From Cytophagaceae bacterium (GTDB lineage Bacteria; Bacteroidota; Bacteroidia; Cytophagales; Spirosomataceae): a stretch of DNA of 10,640 nt. A program made the position numbers and the translations under genes. Positions 1-6,522 of this stretch are shown here, in pieces (the stretch's first letter is position 1; each line of letters opens with the position of its first letter). The DNA lies in contig CANIYB010000058.1 of the NCBI GenBank assembly GCA_947471105.1, positions 1 to 10,640 on the forward strand, given 5' to 3'. The notes beneath the pieces were generated by a model that was not told the DNA's origin, searched no databases, and saw only the letters and a program-made list of their open reading frames with translations.

Positions 1-2
1 AA

Positions 3-812
3 TTTAAAGTGGGCGAAATGGAGGGAGTAGGAGTTTTTATCGATTCGTGTCGGGAATGTCCATCATGTAAAAAAGGCCAAGAGCAGTATTGTGATGAAGG
101 GTTTACACCTACCTACAATGGATATTATCGGGATGGAGTAACACCTACTTTTGGAGGTTATTCCACTCAATATGTCGTGGATGAAGCCTTTACGTTGCAT
201 ATCCCCTTTACAAAAGAATTAGAACGTGTAGCGCCTTTATTGTGTGCGGGAATCACAACGTATTCTCCTTTAAAATACGCAGGTGTAGGAAAAGGACATA
301 AAGTGGCGGTGTTAGGTCTAGGTGGTTTGGGCCATATGGGGGTTAAGTTTGCGGTGTCGATGGGAGCAGAAGTGACGATGTTAAGTACTTCGCCTTCTAA
401 AGAAAATGATGCCAAAATGTTAGGGGCTCATCATTTTGCTTTGTCGACCGACAAGGACCAAATGAAAGCTTTGCGTGGCCAATTCGATTTTATATTGAAC
501 ACGGTCGCGGCTAAATATGATTTAAATAAATTTTTGGATTTATTGACCGTTGAAGGTAAAATGCTTTTGGTGGGAATTCCTCCGGAAGACAATGAATTAG
601 GCAGTGCCAAATTAATTTCGAGGCGTAGAAGCATCATAGGTTCTAACGTTGGCGGCATTGCGGAGACGCAGGAAATGTTGGATTACTGTGCGGAGCATAA
701 TATTTTATCCGATGTGGAGATGATTCAAATGAAGGATATTAATGAAGCCTATACCCGTATCTCAAATTCCGACGTGAAATATCGCTTTGTCATTGACATG
801 GCTTCGATGTAA
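3..812 (+). CDS. NAD(P)-dependent zinc alcohol dehydrogenase, YahK/cinnamyl-alcohol type (5' truncated)
   Basis: This cytosolic medium-chain dehydrogenase would reduce aldehydes to alcohols, or the reverse, with NAD(P)H. The reading frame is open to the window edge and aligns with the family before any start codon, so the N-terminus (roughly 80 residues of a family length near 350) lies outside. Counting from the first in-frame GTG at 9, the four structural-zinc cysteines are at 14, 17, 20 and 28. A catalytic-zinc Cys in LLCAGIT is at 79, and the Rossmann motif GLGGLGHMG spans 103-111. The stretch after the second beta strand (STSPSKE) hints at NADP(H), as in YahK. The C-terminal DVKYRFVIDMASM is typical of the subfamily. 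The physiological substrate cannot be read from the sequence. A strong terminator follows, so the gene ends its own transcript. Confidence 0.93.
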   Translation, partial: FKVGEMEGVGVFIDSCRECPSCKKGQEQYCDEGFTPTYNGYYRDGVTPTFGGYSTQYVVDEAFTLHIPFTKELERVAPLLCAGITTYSPLKYAGVGKGHKVAVLGLGGLGHMGVKFAVSMGAEVTMLSTSPSKENDAKMLGAHHFALSTDKDQMKALRGQFDFILNTVAAKYDLNKFLDLLTVEGKMLLVGIPPEDNELGSAKLISRRRSIIGSNVGGIAETQEMLDYCAEHNILSDVEMIQMKDINEAYTRISNSDVKYRFVIDMASM

Positions 813-837
813 CTAATAGTCTTTATAATCGTTTATT

Positions 838-877
838 AAATGCCTTTAGAAATTCTTTTTTCTAGGGGCATTTTTTT
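838..877 (+). terminator. Rho-independent terminator after the alcohol dehydrogenase
   Basis: The arms at 838-849 and 862-873 pair over 12 bases (aaatgcctttag with ctaggggcattt) with two G-T wobbles. The loop is about 12 bases, and the run of seven T at 871-877 overlaps the end of the stem. It lies 26 bases after the dehydrogenase stop. Confidence 0.85.
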
Positions 878-929
878 CAATTGGGTTTTGCTCATCTTTT
901 TAGGTAGACAAAATGATTAATTTGGTCTA

Positions 930-966
930 TTTGATCAAAATCAAAATAGCCAACTTCTTATTTTTG
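930..966 (+). promoter_or_regulatory. Candidate Bacteroidota promoter of the ApbE-DUF2271 gene
   Basis: TATTTTTG at 959-966 is an exact match to the Bacteroidota -7 consensus TAnnTTTG. A TTTG at 930-933 could act as the -33 element, but the 25-base spacing is slightly longer than the usual 17-23. Transcription would start near 973, about 18 bases before the ATG at 991, which favours that start codon over the one at 913. The TTTG at 930 is also the start of a perfect 10-bp palindrome, tttgatcaaa (930-939). Confidence 0.4.
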
Positions 967-990
967 TATTTATTAAACCCCAATACAAAT

Positions 991-2475
991 ATGCAAACAT
1001 TGAACATAGGGTTAGCATCATTAATTTCAGCTATTCCCCAAGCATCCGCCTCAAGTCATTCAGGAATTTTATCCGCCCATTTTGATCATATTTTAGGAAC
1101 TTCTATGGACCTAAAAATCATTGCAAATACTTTTGAAATGGCTGAAAAAGCTGAAAAGGTAGTTTTGGATGAGATTAAAAGACTTAGTCATATTTTGGGT
1201 TCTTTTGATTCGTCGACTGAATTTAGTCAATGGCAAAAAACGATGCATGAGGCCGTTCCGGTTTCAGACGAATTGCATTCGGTCCTACAATCTTTTGATG
1301 ATTGGAATAAGAAAACGAGTGGGGTTATCCAATCTGCAGCGGAGGAAGTGAACCAATTGTGGAATTTGGCGGCGACGGAAAATAAGCTTCCCTCGAAGGA
1401 GAAATTAGTTGAAGTGGCTTCAAAAGCAAACCAAGCGCATTGGGAATTGGGTGAGGGTACTGCAACGCATATGACAGATGCGGCTTTACGTTTGCATACT
1501 TTTGCGAAGTCCTACATTATGGACCAAGCAAGTGAGAAGGCCATTCAGGAAGTTGGAGTAGAAGGTTTGGTGATTAATATCGGTGGAGATTTAATTGTCA
1601 AAGGAAATTATACAGAAAAAATTGCGTTAACGGATCCTAGAAATAGTTCAGAAAATGCGGATCCATTAGCCATTGTCGCATTAAAAAATAAGACAGTGGC
1701 AACGAGTGGCGATTATAGAAGGGGAGTCGAAATTAACGGAGAGAAATATTCTCACGTTGTGGACCCAAGAACTGCGCTTCCTGCGGAGGAAATTATTAGC
1801 GCCACCGTGGTGCATTCAGATGCAGTGACCGCTGGGGCTTTGGCAACAGCGTTTAATGTGCTAACTATCGATGAGTCTAAAGCTTTGGCATTAACGATTC
1901 CAGGCACGGAGTTTTTGTTGGTGAATCGTGAGGGTCAGATTACGACCAGTGAAAATTGGCATAATCAAATTATATCGACTGAAAATGTAGCAGCAAAATC
2001 TTCTATTTCAATGGTTAATTTGAAAGAAAAAGTTTGGAGTGCGAACCAAGAGTTAGTGATCAATTTTGAACTTGCCAAGTTTGAAGGAAGATTCAGGCGT
2101 CCATTTGTGGCGGTTTGGATTGAAGATGAAGCCCACAAACCTATTCGTAGGATTGCACTTTGGTACAATAAACCTCGTTGGCTTCCAGATTTAAGATCTT
2201 GGTATGCTGCTCAAAGAGCGAGTGAAATTGATGTAACTTCTATTACCGGCGCTACCCGACCAGCTGGAAATTACTCCTTGGTTTGGGATGGGAAGAATGA
2301 TGCAGGTCAATATGTAAATCAGGGGAAATATACTGTTTTTGTGGAAGCGGCTCGGGAACATGGGACGTACCAATTGATCAAGCAGGAGATGAATTTTGAT
2401 GGAAAACCAAAAGATCAAGTGTTGCCAGGGAATGAGGAAATTACTTCAGCATCATTAGCGTATAGAAATAAATAA
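991..2475 (+). CDS. Exported ApbE-like (FAD:protein FMN transferase family) domain fused to DUF2271
   Basis: An ApbE-family flavin transferase domain is joined to a C-terminal DUF2271 domain; ApbE enzymes attach FMN to Thr/Ser of extracytosolic redox proteins. Numbering is from the upstream ATG at 913 (520 aa). ApbE landmarks are GTSMDLKI, INIGGDLIVKG near 220-231, ATSGDYRR, and HVVDPRTALPA. DUF2271 covers about 370-505, with WDGKNDAGQYVNQGKYTVFVEAA. The start is set at ATG 991 (494 aa). It gives a hydrophobic, Ala-rich leader ending ASAS, and a -7 element lies just upstream. This leader lacks an N-terminal Lys or Arg, so ATG 913 remains possible. Some usually conserved ApbE residues differ: KG is KS at 199-200, and the Asp of A-D-x-x-x-T is Gly308. 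Catalysis is therefore uncertain. The next gene begins at the base after the stop, so the two are surely co-transcribed. Confidence 0.85.
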   Translation: MQTLNIGLASLISAIPQASASSHSGILSAHFDHILGTSMDLKIIANTFEMAEKAEKVVLDEIKRLSHILGSFDSSTEFSQWQKTMHEAVPVSDELHSVLQSFDDWNKKTSGVIQSAAEEVNQLWNLAATENKLPSKEKLVEVASKANQAHWELGEGTATHMTDAALRLHTFAKSYIMDQASEKAIQEVGVEGLVINIGGDLIVKGNYTEKIALTDPRNSSENADPLAIVALKNKTVATSGDYRRGVEINGEKYSHVVDPRTALPAEEIISATVVHSDAVTAGALATAFNVLTIDESKALALTIPGTEFLLVNREGQITTSENWHNQIISTENVAAKSSISMVNLKEKVWSANQELVINFELAKFEGRFRRPFVAVWIEDEAHKPIRRIALWYNKPRWLPDLRSWYAAQRASEIDVTSITGATRPAGNYSLVWDGKNDAGQYVNQGKYTVFVEAAREHGTYQLIKQEMNFDGKPKDQVLPGNEEITSASLAYRNK

Positions 2476-3090
2476 ATGGGAAAAACTACGGCCACTTCAA
2501 AAACCAGTTGGAAGACGCCAGTCGCTACGTGGACTCGTTGGCTTCATATTTATTTGTCCATGTTTAGCTTTATTATTGTCCTGTTTTTTGCGGTCACAGG
2601 ATTGACATTGAATCATGTCGATTGGTTTCCCGAGAAAACATCGGTCAAAGAATTAGATGCCAAACTAAATCCCGCTTGGGTCAATCAGTCCGACACCGCA
2701 AAAATTCCTAAATTGACTATTGTCGAATATTTTAGGGCGACACATGGAGTGAAAGGGTTGTTGAATGACTTTAGAATTGATGATCGGGAATGTTCTATTT
2801 CGTTTCAGGGTCCAGGTTATACTTCAGATATATTTATTAGTCGGGAAGATGGGGCCTACCATTTAACGGAAACGAACATGGGAATTGTGGCTGTCATGAA
2901 TGACCTGCATAAAGGTCGGGACACGGGCAAAGGCTGGTCCTGGATTATCGATTTCTCTGCCATTTTCATGACTTTAATATCTATAACGGGTTTAATCCTA
3001 CTTCTATTTTTAAAAAAACGGCGCAGCAATGGATTGATTGTTGGCGTGATTGGCATCATTGCCGTGGGAATTATTTATTGGCTTTGGTAA
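2476..3090 (+). CDS. PepSY-associated transmembrane protein
   Basis: This 204-residue inner-membrane protein follows the ApbE-DUF2271 gene with zero spacing. It has one membrane helix near residues 22-46, an extracytosolic domain of roughly 100 residues, then helices near 155-179 and 186-203 separated by the basic turn KKRR. TRWLHIYLSMFSF and GLTLNH are typical of PepSY_TM proteins. His24, His47 and His145 (NDLHKGRDTG) lie at or near the membrane faces and could ligate haem b, by analogy with PepSY-type reductases; this is inference. Genes of this type often accompany DUF2271/ApbE genes and have been linked to iron or flavin-based electron transfer across the membrane. The likely role is passing electrons between the quinone pool and the exported partner. 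The last codons and stop lie inside a long inverted repeat. Confidence 0.82.
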   Translation: MGKTTATSKTSWKTPVATWTRWLHIYLSMFSFIIVLFFAVTGLTLNHVDWFPEKTSVKELDAKLNPAWVNQSDTAKIPKLTIVEYFRATHGVKGLLNDFRIDDRECSISFQGPGYTSDIFISREDGAYHLTETNMGIVAVMNDLHKGRDTGKGWSWIIDFSAIFMTLISITGLILLLFLKKRRSNGLIVGVIGIIAVGIIYWLW

Positions 3091-3115
3091 TTTTGTCTAC
3101 CAAAGCCAATAAATA
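3072..3115. terminator. Perfect 18-bp inverted repeat between convergent genes, likely bidirectional terminator
   Basis: Arms at 3072-3089 and 3098-3115 are exactly complementary over 18 bases (tatttattggctttggta and its reverse complement), with an 8-base loop. The left arm contains the last codons and most of the stop codon of the PepSY gene. The right arm ends 4 bases before the stop of the opposing haem-binding gene. It would fold in transcripts from either side. There is no long T-tract on either strand, so termination by the classical mechanism is inferred from position and stem strength. Confidence 0.65.
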
Positions 3116-3119
3116 CCCT

Positions 3120-3620
3120 TTAAGATTTAGGGCGGGGCTTCATTTTTAAGCTATCCGCTGGGTAAGTCGCTTTCAACATCGCCATTTGTGATTTTGCCCA
3201 TTTGATCAAAACCTCTCTTTGTTGGTCTGTTAAATTAGCATCCCCATGCAATCCTAAATAGGTGTAAGAAGGCATTGGCATTTCTTTCTCTTCTACTTGC
3301 TCGGCAACCTCTTCTAATTTATGATTTTGAACCGCGATTGGTTTTTTCAAAAAGGTGGAGAAATTCAAATGTTTTTTCCCGTCATTGATGTGGTGATTTA
3401 ACCAAAATCCTACAGGTTCAATATTGCTATACCAAGGGTACGTAGATTTATTGGTGTGGCAATCATTGCACGCATTTTTTAAAATAACTTGTACGTCGGC
3501 AGGGATTTCGTATTTCTTTGAAATATCAAATTGTTGATCATCCGAGAGATTTTTCTCTTGGGGAATAAATTGAATTACGATCAAGAGGCCAATGAGGCCA
3601 AGGGCGATTTTTTTTATCAT
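3120..3620 (-). CDS. Membrane-anchored haem-binding domain protein (CxxCH, Haem_bd type)
   Basis: A 166-residue protein with an N-terminal signal or anchor helix (residues about 4-19, after MIKK) and an exported domain. CNDCH at 51-55 is a c-type haem attachment site. The following TYPWYSNIEPVGFWLNHHINDGKKHLNFS (split as TYPWYSNIEP / VGFWLNHHIND / GKKHLNFS) is characteristic of the Haem_bd family (PF14376). Met114 or Met116 in KEMPMPSY is a good candidate for the distal haem ligand. The protein should sit on the periplasmic face and carry or sense electrons. It converges on the ApbE-DUF2271/PepSY pair, and the two transcription units share the inverted repeat between them. A functional link is plausible, but the genes are not in one operon. 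The length is normal for the family. The start was chosen because it directly precedes the Lys-rich n-region of the signal. Confidence 0.88.
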   Translation of the reverse strand: MIKKIALGLIGLLIVIQFIPQEKNLSDDQQFDISKKYEIPADVQVILKNACNDCHTNKSTYPWYSNIEPVGFWLNHHINDGKKHLNFSTFLKKPIAVQNHKLEEVAEQVEEKEMPMPSYTYLGLHGDANLTDQQREVLIKWAKSQMAMLKATYPADSLKMKPRPKS

Positions 3621-3643
3621 TTTTTTGGTGTTAACAGGGTTTG

Positions 3644-3670
3644 TAAGATTGTAATTTACAATTAATCTTA
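3644..3670. repeat. Dyad-symmetric element in the divergent intergenic region
   Basis: The 15-base palindrome attgtaatttacaat (3648-3662, 7+1+7 bases, perfect) is nested in a looser dyad, taagat at 3644-3649 against atctta at 3665-3670. It lies 24-50 bases upstream of the haem-binding gene start and 57-83 upstream of the DUF6786 gene start. It could be an operator for one or both divergent genes. The region is AT-rich, so chance cannot be excluded. Confidence 0.3.
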
Positions 3671-3726
3671 AAATTGTAGTAGATTATTTAGATAAAATCG
3701 CGAAATTTTAAGATGAAATTATTCTT

Positions 3727-4908
3727 ATGAAATATATAATCTGTTTTTTATTTATGGCTTTTTCTTGTACAAACACTCCTTCAACCAAAGGCACTTTTGG
3801 TTTTGATCTTGAATTTATTCAAAAAAGTGAGCCGGGAATTCTAGTTTTAGAGGATGCTAGCGGTGATGCTAAAATCATCATTTCCCCTAATTTACAAGGT
3901 CGCGTAATGACCAGCACAGCTGAAGGCGATCAAGGAACTTCTTTTGGTTGGCTTAATTATGATTTATTGGCTACCCGGAAGACGACCAAACATATGACGG
4001 CATTTGGAGGAGAAGAGCGGTTTTGGTTGGGACCGGAGGGGGGCCAATTCTCTATTTATTTTAAGAAGGGGAATGATTTTTCTTTTGAAAATTGGCAAGT
4101 ACCTAAGGAAATTGATTCAGAGGCATTCCAACTCGTTTCCGCGACTAAATCGGAGGCGAAATTGACCAAGGAGATGCATGTTGAAAATTATATTGGGACA
4201 GCTTTGGACCTTCGCGTGGATCGGGATATTCGATTATTGGGCAAAGAGAATATTAACCAATTGCTCGGAATTAATCTGTCCAATGAAGTTAAGATGGTTG
4301 GCTTTGAAACGGCTAATTCCATCACCAACACAGGAAAAAATCCATGGAATAAAACGAATGGAATGTTATCTATTTGGATTTTAAGTATGTTAAATGCTTC
4401 GGAAAAAACGATGGTCGTTGCGCCATTTAAGCAAGATGCGGAAGGCCCTGTTTATACGGATGATTATTTTGGGAAGGTACCGGCTGACCGATTAAGACAT
4501 GAAAATGGAGTCATATTTTTTAAGGCCGATGCAAAATATCGAAGTAAAATTGGCATTTCTCCGTCTAGGGCTTTGCCATTTATTGGAAGTTATGATGCAG
4601 AAAAACAGGTGTTGACTGTCGCCCAATTTGATTTACCAGGAGGTAATTCTCAGTATGTCAATGGAAAGTGGGAGCTTCAAAAGGACCCTTTAAGTGGCGA
4701 TGCGGTGAACGCATACAATGATGGAGTTAATAATGGAAACCAATTGGGGAAATTTTATGAGATCGAGAGTTCTTCTCCGGCGGCGGAATTGGATCCTGGA
4801 AAAACGCTAACGCATCACCATAGAACGATTCATTTTATGGGCCCTAAACAAGACTTAAATCAAATCAGCTTGAAAGTTTTTGGCATTCCCGTGGACCAGA
4901 TAAAATAG
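3727..4908 (+). CDS. DUF6786 family lipoprotein
   Basis: A 393-residue exported lipoprotein. The N-terminus MKYIICFLFMAFSC gives a short signal with lipobox A-F-S-C and lipidated Cys14, followed by a Thr/Asn/Ser-rich linker. The body resembles Bacteroidota proteins annotated as DUF6786, with the hallmark stretch FGGEERFWLGPEGGQ at 93-107 and a His-rich C-terminal strand HHHRTIHFMG. The fold may be related to galactose-mutarotase-like beta-sandwiches, but I hold this only loosely, and no enzymatic role can be assigned. The start is the ATG directly before the signal peptide; no Shine-Dalgarno is visible, which is normal in this phylum. The gene is transcribed divergently from the haem-binding gene and ends only 2 bases from the stop of pxpA on the other strand. 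Confidence 0.75.
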   Translation: MKYIICFLFMAFSCTNTPSTKGTFGFDLEFIQKSEPGILVLEDASGDAKIIISPNLQGRVMTSTAEGDQGTSFGWLNYDLLATRKTTKHMTAFGGEERFWLGPEGGQFSIYFKKGNDFSFENWQVPKEIDSEAFQLVSATKSEAKLTKEMHVENYIGTALDLRVDRDIRLLGKENINQLLGINLSNEVKMVGFETANSITNTGKNPWNKTNGMLSIWILSMLNASEKTMVVAPFKQDAEGPVYTDDYFGKVPADRLRHENGVIFFKADAKYRSKIGISPSRALPFIGSYDAEKQVLTVAQFDLPGGNSQYVNGKWELQKDPLSGDAVNAYNDGVNNGNQLGKFYEIESSSPAAELDPGKTLTHHHRTIHFMGPKQDLNQISLKVFGIPVDQIK

Positions 4909-4910
4909 GT

Positions 4911-5624
4911 CTATAGGCCGTGAATTTTTTTAGCAAAAGCCAGTGCATTGGGCCCATCCCCATGAATGCAAATCGTGTCTGATGTTAACCTTATTTTGTG
5001 GCCAAGGTTGGTCTTTACAAATCCATTTTGCAAATCAATGACCTGTTGGATTACTTGATTTACTTCTTCATGAACTGCCCCGTTTTGGCTTCTGGGCATT
5101 AAACTGCCATCCTCTACATAAGCTCGATCTGCAAAAGTTTCATTGGCAACTCTTAATCCCATTATTCTAGCTTGTGTAATGGAATGACTTTGGCTTAGAC
5201 CAAATAAAATAAGGGATGGATCCAGGTCAAAAACAGCTTTGGCAATGGCATGAGCGACGGTTTCATTTTTGGCAGATTCATTATATAAGGCACCATGAGG
5301 CTTAACGTGGTTTAGTTTAGCGCCTGACTCGGCGGCTATTTTATGTAAAATGTGTACTTGTTTTTGGACCAACTGGTATATTTCGGTTGGGCTTAATGAG
5401 ACAACGGTTCGGCCAAAATTTTCACGATCCAAATAGGAAGGATGGGCTCCTATTTTTACTTGATGTGAAAGGCAATGTGCGATCGTTGTTCGCATGGTTA
5501 ACGAATCTCCAGCATGGAAACCACAGGCAATATTCGCCTCGTCGATGAACGGGATAATCGCCGCATCGTCTGGCATCCCTTCTCCTAAATCACAATTGAT
5601 TGGAATTTTTTTGAAAGAATTCAT
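4911..5624 (-). CDS. pxpA: 5-oxoprolinase subunit PxpA (LamB/YcsF family)
   Basis: This is the metal-dependent-hydrolase-like subunit of the cytosolic ATP-dependent 5-oxoprolinase PxpABC, which opens 5-oxoproline to L-glutamate. It is 237 residues long, slightly under the usual ~245-250. Family motifs in order are NCDLGEG (10-16), NIACGFHAGD (31-40), GAHPSYLDRENFGR (59-72), HVKPHGALYN (106-115), ETFADRAY with DGSLMPR and GAVH (162-185), and ICIHGDGPNA (218-227). All look intact. It is the last gene of the pxpB-pxpC-pxpA operon. Its start lies inside the 3' end of pxpC (35-base overlap), and the ATG is fixed by the short distance to NCDLGEG. The stop faces that of the DUF6786 gene at a distance of 2 bases. 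Confidence 0.95.
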   Translation of the reverse strand: MNSFKKIPINCDLGEGMPDDAAIIPFIDEANIACGFHAGDSLTMRTTIAHCLSHQVKIGAHPSYLDRENFGRTVVSLSPTEIYQLVQKQVHILHKIAAESGAKLNHVKPHGALYNESAKNETVAHAIAKAVFDLDPSLILFGLSQSHSITQARIMGLRVANETFADRAYVEDGSLMPRSQNGAVHEEVNQVIQQVIDLQNGFVKTNLGHKIRLTSDTICIHGDGPNALAFAKKIHGL

Positions 5625-6522
5625 CTAGTTTTAATTGGCTTATATTTTGAATTTGTCTAATGTGTTTTTGTTGGACTGCCCATTCCTTCTCAGCAGTTTC
5701 TTGGTCGGTGAGATGAAATACGACTTCATCCCCGGGACTTTTTTGCGCTAGTTTGGGGAGGTCGGCTGAAATGACATGCGCAATTCTTGGATATCCTCCA
5801 GTTGTTTGATGGTCGGCCATTAGCACAATCGTTTGTCCATTGGGTAGCAATTGGATCGTCCCAAAATTAACGGCAGAGGAAATTATTTCTTCTTGGGTTC
5901 TAGTGTGGAAAAGTTCATGCTGTAATCGGTAGCCCATGCGATCAGCATGATGGGATAATTTAAAGGGTTTGCAACAAAATTTTCTTTGCGATTCTTCATT
6001 TAATCGCTCCCATTCTCGGCCTTGAATGACATGAATTTCGGGGGAATCTTTTTGCCAATCGACATCTGCTGACCATGGAAAAATGTGCAAGGAAGAGGAA
6101 TTCAGTTTGGTCTTCTTTTTAAATGCTATTTCACTGTTTTTTATGAGACGCCCTTGGCCTACCAGACCTCCTTGGATAGCTAAATACACTATTCTGCCAG
6201 ATTTAGGGGCGACAAACTGTAATTTACCATTCGTTGGAATCAGAATGGGCCTGTTTAAGGGGAGGTATTTTTCATTTAATTTAGCAGAAAAATGGGCGCC
6301 TACTAAAGCGATGATGCATGATTTTTTAAAGATGATTTCGCAAGCAGGAAAATGAATTTCTAAGAGGTCTTCATTTAGTTTATTGCCCACGAGTGCATTG
6401 GCAATGGAAGCGGAAAATTGGTCCATGACTCCTCCTGGCCGTATACCTTTTGATTGCAACCCTTTCATGCCAAAATGTTGGATCGTATCTAAAATTCCTA
6501 CTTTATGGATAATTAGGCTCAT
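5590..6522 (-). CDS. pxpC: 5-oxoprolinase subunit PxpC (biotin-dependent carboxyltransferase/KipA-like, AHS2 domain)
   Basis: This 310-residue subunit pairs with PxpB to form the ATP-using part of 5-oxoprolinase. Family signatures are the N-terminal GILDTIQHFGMKGLQSKGIRPGGVMD region (ILDTIQ at 10-15, GGVMD at 30-34), SIANALVGN, VYLAIQGGL near 112-120, and the C-terminal block MADHQTTGGYPR followed by HVISADLPKLAQKSPGD. The frame is open upstream to 6621, but the start was set at 6522. That ATG directly precedes the conserved N-terminus and forms an ATGA overlap with the pxpB stop, a standard coupling arrangement. The family segment after the QGG motif, often ending in a GS-ST pattern, is GLVGQGRLIKNSEIAF here. 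The C-terminus runs 35 bases into pxpA. Confidence 0.93.
   Translation of the reverse strand: MSLIIHKVGILDTIQHFGMKGLQSKGIRPGGVMDQFSASIANALVGNKLNEDLLEIHFPACEIIFKKSCIIALVGAHFSAKLNEKYLPLNRPILIPTNGKLQFVAPKSGRIVYLAIQGGLVGQGRLIKNSEIAFKKKTKLNSSSLHIFPWSADVDWQKDSPEIHVIQGREWERLNEESQRKFCCKPFKLSHHADRMGYRLQHELFHTRTQEEIISSAVNFGTIQLLPNGQTIVLMADHQTTGGYPRIAHVISADLPKLAQKSPGDEVVFHLTDQETAEKEWAVQQKHIRQIQNISQLKLDEFFQKNSNQL

Noticed and set aside
913..990. Upstream ATG start for the ApbE-DUF2271 gene
   Set aside because: Not excluded, but a -7 promoter element falls inside it and the added 26 residues look like translated leader (I-K-I-K, then N-P-N-T-N); noted as an alternative.
3713..3730. Five-codon mini-ORF (MKLFL, stop) whose end overlaps the ATG of the DUF6786 gene
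   Set aside because: It has no ribosome binding signal or repeated regulatory codons, and such short frames arise by chance in AT-rich leaders.
4890..4930. Possible terminator (ggacc/ggtct plus T-run at 4923-4930) after the DUF6786 gene
   Set aside because: The stem is only 4-5 bp with a 10-base loop, and the T-run lies 11 bases away inside the pxpA coding end; support is too weak.
6083..6355. 90-codon plus-strand open frame antisense to pxpC
   Set aside because: It is fully inside a well-conserved gene on the other strand and its translation shows no recognisable domain.
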